A DNA stretch of 36,457 bases from a virus. Both the position numbers and the translations under genes were made by a program. The stretch spans positions 1 through 36,457 of the IMG/VR virus record IMGVR_UViG_3300018429_000010, one strand, 5' to 3'. The notes below the pieces were generated by a model. The model worked only from the letters and a program-made list of their open reading frames with translations. It was not told the origin of the DNA and did not search any database. Shown here piece after piece: positions 30,006 to 36,457 of this stretch. Each line of letters begins with the position of its first letter. Within the stretch, counting starts at the first letter, position 1.

Positions 30006-30491
30006 GTGCGTACTTATCCGAAGCAGCGGCGCAGCGCGCCCTGCCCTGAGGGTTGCGCGTGTGGCAAGCATCGCTCGCGACCACATAGTGCCGAGACGCG
30101 GCAGAAGCTCAGCGAGGCGGCCAAGGCGCGCGGGTACAACCACCGCGCCAACTGCGCCTGCGTCTGGTGCGGACCCAACCCTGCAACCACGCGGCACGGC
30201 GATACCTCGCGCGTCCGCAGCACCCCCGAATACTTGGCATGGCAGAACCTCCGAGCCCGTTGCACGAACCCCAATCACCCCGGATGGAAGAACTACGGCG
30301 GCCGGGGTATCACGGTGTGCGAGCCGTGGGCATCGTTCGCGTCCTTCCTCGCTGACATGGGTCGACGGCCCGGCCCCGAGTACTCCATCGACCGGATCGA
30401 CAACGACGGCAACTACGAGCCGGGTAACTGTCGGTGGACGACGCGAGACGTGCAGGCGGCAAACAAGCGCCCTCGGAGGGCGGCAGCATGA
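30006..30491 (+). CDS. HNH-type endonuclease with NUMOD-like motif (+ strand copy)
   Basis: About 161 residues. The N-terminus has HSAETRQKLSEAAKARG, a NUMOD3-like DNA-binding motif found in homing endonucleases, and a Cys block (CPEGCACG, CACVWC). The C-terminal half, LAWQNLRARCTNPNHPGWKNYGGRGI to DRIDNDGNYEPGNCRW, is the HNH-like core of a widespread phage group. It is closely like the - strand gene at 34646. Such genes are usually selfish mobile genes cutting DNA that lacks them. The stop overlaps the next gene's ATG, so it is now part of the operon. GTG 30000 is a possible start two codons earlier. Confidence 0.82.
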   Translation: MRTYPKQRRSAPCPEGCACGKHRSRPHSAETRQKLSEAAKARGYNHRANCACVWCGPNPATTRHGDTSRVRSTPEYLAWQNLRARCTNPNHPGWKNYGGRGITVCEPWASFASFLADMGRRPGPEYSIDRIDNDGNYEPGNCRWTTRDVQAANKRPRRAAA

Positions 30492-31528
30492 GGGCTCCGT
30501 CCTACACGAGCCGCGAGCAGGTGAAGGCCGCCACCGATCAGGCGGAAACCGCTCGCTCGAACACGCGGGTCGACGCCGCCATCGAGTCCGCCTCACGGAC
30601 GATCGAGCGCAAGATGCACCGCCGGTTCTATCCGTGGACCGGCACCCGCACCCTCGACTGGCCCCCGGACCAGCGGTCCCGTTCGCACGTGCTGTGGCTC
30701 GGCGAGGACGAACTGCTGTCCGTGAGCGCGCTGACCGCCGGTGGCGTGACCATCCCGCCCGGCGACTTCTTCCCGCGGCCGGACAACGCCACCCCGTACG
30801 ACCGGCTGGAGATCAACCTCGCGGGCGGGTCGGCGTTCGGCGCGGGCGACACCTCGCAGCGGGCGGTGTCCATCGCGGGCGTCTTCGGCTACTGCGACGA
30901 CACCGTGGCCGCCGGCGCCCTGGCCGAGGGACTGGACGTGTCGGAGACCGCGGTCGACGTGACCGACAGCGCGGCGCTCGGTGTCGGTGACCTGCTGATG
31001 GTGGGCGCCGAGCGGCTGCTCGTCACCGGCAAGACCATGCTGTCGACCGGGCAGACGCTGCAAGCGCCGCTCACCGCGAGCGTGGCCGCCCAGACGGTGG
31101 CCGTCACCACCGGCTCGGCCTACGCCGCCGGGGAGACGCTCCTCCTCGACGCCGAGCGGATGCTCGTCGTCGACATCGCCGGCAACAACCTGATCGTCCA
31201 GCGCGCCCACGACGGCAGCACGCTGGCCGTGCACACCGGCTCCACCATCTACGCCCCCCGCACCCTCACCGTCGAGCGCGGCGCGGTGGGCACCACCGCG
31301 GCGGCGCACGACACCGCGACCGCGGTGCGTCGGCACCTGCCGCCCGGCCCGATCAGCACGCTGGCGCTGGCGATCGCGGTGTGCGACCTGCAGCAGCAGG
31401 CCGCCGGCTACGCCCGCTCCGCCGGGTCCGGCGACAACGAGAGGGAGACCGCCGCACGCGGGCTGAAGCAGGCGTGGCTCGACGCCGACCCCTACCGCCG
31501 CAAGGCGAGAGGGCCGTGGGTCATATGA
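30488..31528 (+). CDS. Head-tail connector protein (enlarged)
   Basis: About 346 residues from ATG 30488, with GGAGG eight bases upstream. The N-terminal 60 residues (VDAAIESASRTIERKMHRRF) and the C-terminal 50 (ISTLALAIAVCDLQQQAAGYARS...KQAWLDADPYRRK) are like gp6-type head-tail adaptors that bind the portal. Between them is a large beta-rich insertion with two or three related modules (GVGDLLMVGAERLLVTG, AGETLLLDAERMLVVD, then LTVERGAVGTTAAAHDT). Usual adaptors are about 100-200 residues, so this one is enlarged. The added part may face outside the neck. Confidence 0.75.
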   Translation: MRAPSYTSREQVKAATDQAETARSNTRVDAAIESASRTIERKMHRRFYPWTGTRTLDWPPDQRSRSHVLWLGEDELLSVSALTAGGVTIPPGDFFPRPDNATPYDRLEINLAGGSAFGAGDTSQRAVSIAGVFGYCDDTVAAGALAEGLDVSETAVDVTDSAALGVGDLLMVGAERLLVTGKTMLSTGQTLQAPLTASVAAQTVAVTTGSAYAAGETLLLDAERMLVVDIAGNNLIVQRAHDGSTLAVHTGSTIYAPRTLTVERGAVGTTAAAHDTATAVRRHLPPGPISTLALAIAVCDLQQQAAGYARSAGSGDNERETAARGLKQAWLDADPYRRKARGPWVI

Positions 31529-31914
31529 GCGTCATCGAGATCGACATGGACGGGCCCCTGTTCGACGGCCGCGCCCTGATCGCCGTCGAGGACTTCCTCG
31601 ACGAGGCCAAGGACGAGGTCGCCGCGCAGGGCCTGGCCGAGGTGCACCTCATCCTCGACCGCTCCATCCGGAACCCGACCCCGTACTACGAGACCCAGGT
31701 CAACGTCAGCAACGTGGGCACCGACCGGGTCATCAACGACCGGGATGTGATTTACGGGAATTGGCTGGAAGGAACAGGGTCACGGAACGCGACCACTCGG
31801 TTCAAGGGGTACTTCGCGTTCCGGATCGCCCACCAGCAGTTGGAGCAGCAGGCCGGTCCGCTCGCCGAGCGGGTGCTGCCGCCTTACCTGCGGCGCATGG
31901 GTGGTGACGGCTAG
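31525..31914 (+). CDS. Head-tail joining protein
   Basis: About 129 residues from ATG 31525 (overlap). A helical first half (FLDEAKDEVAAQGLAEVHLILDRSI) is followed by PTPYYETQVNVSNVG and IYGNWLEGTGSRN...RFKGYFAFRIA, a pattern typical for proteins between connector and tail terminator. HK97 gp10-like assignment is likely but based on order. Some codons in the centre are A/T-richer than nearby. Confidence 0.7.
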   Translation: MSVIEIDMDGPLFDGRALIAVEDFLDEAKDEVAAQGLAEVHLILDRSIRNPTPYYETQVNVSNVGTDRVINDRDVIYGNWLEGTGSRNATTRFKGYFAFRIAHQQLEQQAGPLAERVLPPYLRRMGGDG

Positions 31915-33144
31915 ATGGCCACCGCATGGACCGGCCCCGACCCGTCCGAAGCCGCCGACGGCTCCGACTACGAACTCGGCGTCGAGTACCTGGCCAACGA
32001 CGACATCACGATCACCCACGTCCGGGCGTGGACCGGCGCCGGCGAGGTGGGCGTTGGCAACCGCCGCGGGCGGATCTGGTCCACAGCCGGTGCACAACTG
32101 GGGATAGCCACCCTCCCGGATGATCTGCCGACCGGATGGTCCGAGCACGCCCTCGACGCGGCGGTGGTGCGCACCGCCGGGCAGCGGTTCGTCGTGTCGT
32201 ACTCGACGGGCGGCAACTACGGGGCGCTCGCGAACGCCCTCGACACGGCGGTCGACTCTGCCGACGGGGCCGTCACCGCGGTCGCCGGCCCGGACGGGAC
32301 GCACGGCAACGGCTCGTTCAACGGCACCCCTGGCCAGTTCCCGACCAACGGGTCCGGCAACAACGCGTTCTACGGCGTCGACGTCGTCTACGACCTGGGC
32401 ATCGAGGGCAACACCGCGCCGACGATCACCCAGCTGACCGCCACCGCAGCGGGGGCGGTGGTCACCGCAGTGGTGGTGGCCACCGACGACCAGACCCTCG
32501 TCGGCGCGTCGTACCGGTACGAGTGGGGCGACGGCACCGACAGCACGTCCGCGTCGACCACCGCGCAGCACACCTACGCCGCGTCGGGGACGTACGCGGT
32601 GATGGTGTCGGTGACCGACGCCGGCGGCCTGTCCGACCACGCCGCCGTGCCGGTGCAGATTGTGGTGCCGGCCGGCGACCTCGGCGCGCTGGACTCCGGC
32701 GCGATCATTGAGGCAGTCCGATCACACGCGCTCGCGTCGGGAGAGTTCGAGCAGGCGCCGGGGTACGAGCCCAAGTCGAAGCCAGGCCGCGGCCTGACCT
32801 GTGCGGTGTGGGTGCAGCGCGGCCCGGCTCCGACAGCGCGGACGTCCGGTGCGGCAGCGACCAGCGCACGCCTGATTCTGAACGTGCGGGTCTACACGAA
32901 CATGATCTCCGACCCGCAGGACGAGATCGACCCGCGCGTCGTCGCCGCCGTCGACACGCTGATGACCGCCTACAACGGCGACTTCACCCTCGGCGGCCTC
33001 GTGTCCTATGTGGACATTCTCGGCATGCACGGCGTGCTGCTCGACGCGGTGGCCGGCTACCTCCAGCAGGACGGCGCGATCTTCCGCGTCATGACCATCA
33101 CCCTGCCCGTGATCATCGAGAACGCCTGGGAGCAGGTCGCATGA
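31915..33144 (+). CDS. DUF4082-PKD-tail terminator fusion protein
   Basis: About 409 residues from ATG 31915, adjacent to the previous TAG. Residues about 10-165 look like DUF4082 (YELGVEYLANDDITITHVRAWTG, GRIWSTAGAQLGIATL, GQRFVVSYSTGGNY), a domain of secreted and surface proteins. Residues about 175-255 are a PKD-type beta-sandwich (YEWGDGTDST, HTYAASGTYAVMVSVTDAGG). From about 262 it is a tail-terminator-like protein: IIEAVRSHALASGEFEQAPGYEP, AVWVQRGPAP, LNVRVYTNMISDPQDEIDP and a C-terminal FRVMTITLPVIIENAW. Tail terminators cap the tube and join it to the head; usually they are about 140 residues. The added sugar- or surface-type domains would then decorate the neck. Confidence 0.82.
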   Translation: MATAWTGPDPSEAADGSDYELGVEYLANDDITITHVRAWTGAGEVGVGNRRGRIWSTAGAQLGIATLPDDLPTGWSEHALDAAVVRTAGQRFVVSYSTGGNYGALANALDTAVDSADGAVTAVAGPDGTHGNGSFNGTPGQFPTNGSGNNAFYGVDVVYDLGIEGNTAPTITQLTATAAGAVVTAVVVATDDQTLVGASYRYEWGDGTDSTSASTTAQHTYAASGTYAVMVSVTDAGGLSDHAAVPVQIVVPAGDLGALDSGAIIEAVRSHALASGEFEQAPGYEPKSKPGRGLTCAVWVQRGPAPTARTSGAAATSARLILNVRVYTNMISDPQDEIDPRVVAAVDTLMTAYNGDFTLGGLVSYVDILGMHGVLLDAVAGYLQQDGAIFRVMTITLPVIIENAWEQVA

Positions 33145-33455
33145 GCACCAACGAACCAGTGGTCACGGTGACGCCGACTCTCGCGGACGGCACCGTCGTC
33201 CGCTGGCACCTCAGTGTCCGGGCCGCCACGAACATGAGCGCGGTGGTCAGCGCCTCCCGCCGCGGGGTGGCGGTGCACACCACCTACCTGCAGGAGGTGC
33301 CGGCCGACTGGCTCGCCGCGGCGACCGCGGCGTACGAGCAGCTGGTCAGGGATCCGGGCGCGGGCCTCGGTCACCTGGCGACGCACCGGAACAGCGTCGT
33401 CAGCAACGGGCCGCTCGTACCGGTCGAGCGGGAGGCCGACCGTGGCGAAAAGTAG
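33141..33455 (+). CDS. Hypothetical tail-region protein
   Basis: About 104 residues from ATG 33141. Beta-rich start (PVVTVTPTLADGTVVRWHLSVRAATN) then a helix (DWLAAATAAYEQLVRDPGAGLGHLATHR). It overlaps the next gene by 14 bases. Position suggests a small tail component. No firm family. Confidence 0.6.
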   Translation: MSTNEPVVTVTPTLADGTVVRWHLSVRAATNMSAVVSASRRGVAVHTTYLQEVPADWLAAATAAYEQLVRDPGAGLGHLATHRNSVVSNGPLVPVEREADRGEK

Positions 33456-34200
33456 TGGCCTCGGTGACCGCCTCTTCTACGCCGGGTACGACGTGTCCGG
33501 CGACATCGGTTCGCTGTCGCGGATCGGCGGCGGCCCGGCCGCGATGGACGTCACCGACATCACCCAGTCCGGGTTCGGCCGCATCGGCGGCAAGTTCGAC
33601 GCCGCGATCGAGTTCAGCGCCTACTTCAACCCGGACGCCGACCGCGCGCACGACCGGTTCTCCCCACTCCCCACCGGGCACCAGGCCCTGACGTACTGCC
33701 GCGGCACCACGCTGGGCGGCTCCGGTGCTGGGCTGCGCGCCAAGCAACTCGGCTACGACCCCACCCGCGCGCAAGACGGCGGGTTCACCTTCAACATCGC
33801 CGCCGCGGCATCCGACGGCACCGGCCTGGAATGGGGCCGGCAGCTCACCGCCGGGACCCGCACCGACACCGGCGCCACCACGGGCAGCAGCGTCGACCTC
33901 GGGTCAGCCTCACCGGGCGCGTTCGGCCTGGTCGCCTACCTGCAGGTGTTCGCGTTCACCGGCACCGACGCCACCATCAAGATCCAGGCGTCGTCCGACA
34001 ACGCGGTCGGCGACCCGTTCGCCGACGTGGTCGGCGGAGGGTTCACGGCGCTGGCCGCCGGCCGCACCGCCCAGCGCATCCAGACCGCAGCCATCGACGT
34101 CGAGCGGTACCTGCGGGTCGTCACCATCACCACCGGCGGGTTCTCGTCGCTGGCGTTCTCGGTGGTGGCCATCCGGTACGACACCGAGATGGAGTTCTGA
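33442..34200 (+). CDS. Major tail protein (tail tube), first of two
   Basis: About 252 residues from GTG 33442, with GGAGG upstream. It starts like actinophage tail-tube proteins: SSGLGDRLFYAGYDVSGDIGSLSRI, PAAMDVTDITQSGFGRIGGKFDAAIEFSAYFNPD. The C-terminal half repeats beta strands (LVAYLQVFAFTGTDATIKIQASSD, ERYLRVVTITTGGFSSLAF) like a discoidin-like or tail-surface domain. Tail-tube subunits stack as rings. The later, shorter protein at 35247 has the same role by appearance. Confidence 0.8.
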   Translation: MAKSSGLGDRLFYAGYDVSGDIGSLSRIGGGPAAMDVTDITQSGFGRIGGKFDAAIEFSAYFNPDADRAHDRFSPLPTGHQALTYCRGTTLGGSGAGLRAKQLGYDPTRAQDGGFTFNIAAAASDGTGLEWGRQLTAGTRTDTGATTGSSVDLGSASPGAFGLVAYLQVFAFTGTDATIKIQASSDNAVGDPFADVVGGGFTALAAGRTAQRIQTAAIDVERYLRVVTITTGGFSSLAFSVVAIRYDTEMEF

Positions 34201-34649
34201 TGCGGCCCCTGACGCGGGCCGACCGGCTGTTGCTGCCCGCGGCGGCGTACCGGACGTACGGCATCGCGGCGCCGGCCGAAACCCACCACCGCCCAGCGAC
34301 GTGCGCCGAAGTGGACTGCGCGGCGCACCTGCACGGGTGGGTGACCACGGTCGACGAGGCGACCGACCTGGGGCAGCGGCAGGCGCATCACATTCGGTCG
34401 GCCGCCGGGCGGGGCTACCGCGAGGATCGGACAGCGGCGGGCCTGACCGCGTTCACGTTCCCGCCCGGTCAGCGGTGCTTCCGCCAGCACCGGACCCGGG
34501 TCGATCGGCCGGAGCTGTTCTACGTCCGCGGCGGCGACTGGCGCGGCAACCCGACCGGCGAGACGTACCAGCACACCCGACCGGCTGACTGGGTCGACGA
34601 CTTCGCGCACAACCTCGACCGAGTGCGCACCGCACAGGAGCGTGGCTAA
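34200..34649 (+). CDS. Conserved actinophage protein between tail genes
   Basis: About 149 residues, ATG 34200 sharing one base with the previous TGA. RPLTRADRLLLPAAAYRTYGIAAP, HRPATCAEVDCAAHLHGWV and LFYVRGGDWRGNPTGE are conserved in many actinophages at this place. Two cysteines and several histidines (HIRSAAG, QRCFRQH) could bind metal. Function unknown. Its TAA overlaps the end of the - strand HNH gene by three bases. Confidence 0.75.
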   Translation: MRPLTRADRLLLPAAAYRTYGIAAPAETHHRPATCAEVDCAAHLHGWVTTVDEATDLGQRQAHHIRSAAGRGYREDRTAAGLTAFTFPPGQRCFRQHRTRVDRPELFYVRGGDWRGNPTGETYQHTRPADWVDDFAHNLDRVRTAQERG

Positions 34650-35212
34650 TGCCGGCGTTGTCTCGGCCGCCGGTTGGCGGTCTGTTCTTTCGGTGTCGCC
34701 CACCGGCAGTTGCCCGGCTCGTAGTTGCCGTCGTTGTCGATGCGGTCAAGGGTTCGGCCCTCGGGACGTGGCCCCATATCGTCCAGGAACGCTTCGAAAC
34801 TGCGCCACCGCCCGCACACGGTGATGCCGCGGCCGCCGTAGTTCGGGTAGCTAGCACAGCGGGAGTCATCGACCCGCCAGAGCATCGACATCCACGAACG
34901 CCACGTGCTGTAGTTCGACCGCTCCCGAGGTGTCCGCACCGACCGCGTCGGAGCCTGGACGGCCCGCTTGGCCTTGATCTTGGATCGGGCCTCGTCGGTG
35001 TGGGTGCGGCCTGCCATCCCATGAGCGACGCGGCCGTTGTGCCCGGTCACGAACTTGCTGACCCGGTTGCGGCGCTCGTCGACGGCGGCGTACTCGCCGC
35101 ACCCGCAGGCGCAGAGCAGAGGCTGGAGGGGAGCCCGGTTCTTCTCACGTCGCTTCGCCTCGGAGATGCGCTGCCTGGTCTCTTCGGTGTGACGAAACCC
35201 CTTGTCAGGCAT
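34646..35212 (-). CDS. HNH-type endonuclease with NUMOD-like motifs (- strand copy)
   Basis: About 188 residues on the - strand, ATG at 35212. Two NUMOD3-like pieces (HTEETRQRISEAKR and HTDEARSKIKAKRA), a CACGCGEY zinc knuckle and the conserved core NYGGRGITVCGRWRSFEAFLDDMGPRP then DRIDNDGNYEPGNCRWATPKEQ are present. The core is nearly the same as in the gene at 30006. It is antisense to the late operon and needs its own promoter; a TATACT lies seven bases upstream. The ends fit tightly between two tail genes, as expected for insertion of a selfish gene at an intergenic point. Confidence 0.85.
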   Translation of the reverse strand: MPDKGFRHTEETRQRISEAKRREKNRAPLQPLLCACGCGEYAAVDERRNRVSKFVTGHNGRVAHGMAGRTHTDEARSKIKAKRAVQAPTRSVRTPRERSNYSTWRSWMSMLWRVDDSRCASYPNYGGRGITVCGRWRSFEAFLDDMGPRPEGRTLDRIDNDGNYEPGNCRWATPKEQTANRRPRQRRH

Positions 35213-35219
35213 GACGCCA

Positions 35220-35225
35220 AGTATA
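35220..35225 (-). promoter_or_regulatory. Possible -10 box of the antisense HNH gene
   Basis: Read on the - strand this is TATACT, seven bases before ATG 35212. It fits the TANNNT pattern of actinobacterial leaderless promoters, where the transcript starts at the start codon. No good -35 is seen. Confidence 0.35.
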
Positions 35226-35246
35226 CCAACCTAGGGAGATGACGCC

Positions 35247-35654
35247 ATGAGTAAGGAGTCGGGGCTTGGCTGGGCCACATTCTCTGTGGACACCAGTGCC
35301 GGTGCAGCGAAGGCGATCAAGAACGACATCACGAACTTCCAGTTCGCGACACCACGGGCGGTTCAGGACGTCACCGGTGTGGACAAGTCGGCGATGGAGC
35401 GGCTGCTCCTGCTGGCCGACTTCTCCGTCACCCCGAACGGGGTGTTCAACGACGAGACCGACTTCAGCCACGACGTGTTCAAGACCGTCCCGTCGACGTC
35501 CGTGGCGCGGACCGTGACCCTCACCGTGTCCGGGCAGACTCTCGCGAACGAGTGCCTGTTCACGGACTACGCGCTCACCCGCGCTCAGGACGGGTCCCTC
35601 ACCTGGACCGCCCCGGGTGTGCTCGCCAGCGGCGTCGTGCCCACGTGGGCGTGA
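35247..35654 (+). CDS. Tail tube protein, second of two
   Basis: About 135 residues from ATG 35247, with GGGAG (35234-35238) eight bases upstream. SKESGLGWATFSVDTSAGAAKAIKNDI, VQDVTGVDKSAMERLLLLADFSVTPNGVFND and DYALTRAQDGSLTWTAPG are familiar from small actinophage tail-tube proteins. Its start (S.ESGLG) and TRAQDG segment echo the protein at 33442. It may be the main tube subunit and the larger one a variant with an extra domain, or the reverse. Confidence 0.78.
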   Translation: MSKESGLGWATFSVDTSAGAAKAIKNDITNFQFATPRAVQDVTGVDKSAMERLLLLADFSVTPNGVFNDETDFSHDVFKTVPSTSVARTVTLTVSGQTLANECLFTDYALTRAQDGSLTWTAPGVLASGVVPTWA

Positions 35655-36091
35655 CCGACGACGCCCCGGCCGGGGTTCGACTGCCGCGCACGGTGTTCGT
35701 GCTGCGGTTCGACGACGGCGACCTCGCCGGGCAGGTCGTGCGGGCCCGGTCGACGAGCGCCGGCGGCGAGGTGGACATCGCGATGGCGGGGGAACGGCCG
35801 CCCACCGACGTGGTGCTGACCGGCAGTGAGCAGGCGGACCGGGTGTACCGGCTGTTCCGGGCGTTCGCCCGGTCGCTGCTGTCGTGGACCCTGCTCGATG
35901 ACGAGACCGGCGACCCGGTGCCGGCCACCTTCGAGGGTCTGCTGTCGCTGGACTTCGGCCACGCCACCCACATCACGTACGCCTGGCTCGACGCGGTCGG
36001 CGCCGCAGCACAGGCCGACGAGGACCGGGCCGCCGCCGAGGCCGACCTGCAGCTGCCTGTCGAGGCCCTCACCGGCGTGGCGCTGGGCTGA
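35651..36091 (+). CDS. Probable tail assembly protein before the tape measure
   Basis: About 146 residues from GTG 35651 (overlap). Beta-rich first part (TVFVLRFDDGDLAGQVVRARS), a helix with DRVYRLFRAFARSLLSW, a middle domain with TFEGLLSLDFGHATHITYAW, and a helical, alanine-rich end. The slot between tube and tape measure is where tail assembly chaperones lie. The frameshifted longer form common in chaperones is not seen: no slippery heptamer near the end and only three bases to the next gene. Confidence 0.6.
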   Translation: MTDDAPAGVRLPRTVFVLRFDDGDLAGQVVRARSTSAGGEVDIAMAGERPPTDVVLTGSEQADRVYRLFRAFARSLLSWTLLDDETGDPVPATFEGLLSLDFGHATHITYAWLDAVGAAAQADEDRAAAEADLQLPVEALTGVALG

Positions 36092-36094
36092 CCC

Positions 36095-36457
36095 ATGGCC
36101 AATGTCGTCGAGATCGTCGTCAAGTCCAAGGACCAGTCCGGTCCTGGGCTGGCTTCTGGCGAGCGGAATCTCGACGCATTCGCGAAGACCGGGGTCAAGG
36201 CCGGTGACGCGGTCGCCGGGTCGATGGAGAAGATGGCCGACAAGGTCGGCGTCGCGCAGAAGCGGGTGTCTGCGGCGCTCGACGCGGAGGCGGAGTCGCT
36301 GGCCGAGGTGATGCGCGCGTCGGACCAGCTCGATTTCGAGCGGATCGGCGGTGACACCGACAAGCTGACTGCCGCGCAGAAGCGCCTCGACGAGGCGTTG
36401 CGGAAGCAGGCCAAGGCCAGCAAGGACGCGGAGAGCGCCGCGGCGTCACTCGGCCAG
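36095..36457 (+). CDS. Tape measure protein, N-terminal part only
   Basis: The first 121 residues are in the window and the frame is open at the edge. ANVVEIVVKSKDQSGPG is followed by a helical, charged, alanine- and lysine-rich stretch with heptad-like spacing (KLTAAQKRLDEALRKQAKASKDAE), as at the start of tape measure proteins. In siphoviruses this protein sets tail length, and it would be the longest gene of the module. ATG 36095 is three bases after the previous stop. Confidence 0.8.
   Translation, partial: MANVVEIVVKSKDQSGPGLASGERNLDAFAKTGVKAGDAVAGSMEKMADKVGVAQKRVSAALDAEAESLAEVMRASDQLDFERIGGDTDKLTAAQKRLDEALRKQAKASKDAESAAASLGQ

Noticed and set aside
36040-36100. Programmed frameshift of a tail assembly chaperone
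   Set aside because: No slippery heptamer is seen near the end of the gene at 35651 and no second overlapping frame reaches the tape measure start.
1-36457. tRNA or rRNA genes
   Set aside because: No cloverleaf-like or rRNA-like sequence was noticed by reading; a dedicated scan was not possible.

Overview
The window is a tail-to-head-to-tail slice of a siphovirus-type genome (free phage or prophage) from a high-GC actinomycete. Evidence for this is the very GC-rich sequence with C/G at most third codon positions, frequent GTG starts, HK97-type head genes, and many small genes of the kind seen in actinobacteriophages. The host genus cannot be fixed from the sequence. No integrase, attachment site, tRNA or clear host gene is visible, so free phage and prophage cannot be separated. 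Both ends are open: the left end cuts a gene whose last 26 codons are present, and the right end cuts the tape measure gene after 121 codons.

Almost everything is on the + strand and tightly packed. About three dozen junctions are 4-base ATGA/GTGA overlaps, so most starts are fixed by the stop of the gene before. Only two genes lie on the - strand: an excisionase-like HTH gene near 20.9 kb and an HNH gene near 35 kb.

Region 1 (1-4.5 kb): a YqaJ-type exonuclease and RecT annealing protein, a DEDDh 3'-5' exonuclease, a small membrane protein and several small accessory genes. One of these (4100) appears frameshifted. Region 2 (4.5-8.7 kb): accessory genes including a long coiled-coil protein with a nucleoside-deoxyribosyltransferase-like domain, a DUF4031 protein, an ASCH-domain protein and a run of small cysteine-rich proteins. 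Region 3 (8.7-12.9 kb): a helicase fused to a DNA methyltransferase, a LuxR-type HTH regulator and small unknowns. Region 4 (12.9-17.5 kb): replication. A probable initiator gene carries an iteron-like array inside its coding sequence, followed by a DnaB helicase interrupted by a 347-residue intein with class 3 features, and a RusA resolvase. Region 5 (17.5-21.5 kb): a terminase small subunit-like protein and mostly unknown genes, with a probable moron (a conserved actinobacterial protein plus the - strand HTH gene).

Region 6 (21.5-29.9 kb): packaging and head: TerL, a membrane protein, portal-MuF fusion, ClpP-type maturation protease, major capsid protein, two small structural proteins and a SAP-domain protein. 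Region 7 (30-36.5 kb): head-tail connector and tail: connector, a DUF4082-PKD-tail terminator fusion, two tail-tube-like proteins, a probable tail assembly protein and the start of the tape measure. Two related HNH genes, one on each strand, sit in this module.

The points most worth a second look are the iterons inside the initiator gene, the class 3 DnaB intein with an apparently intact LAGLIDADG nuclease, the helicase-methyltransferase fusion, the DUF4082-PKD-tail terminator fusion, and two small genes whose natural endings lie in another reading frame.
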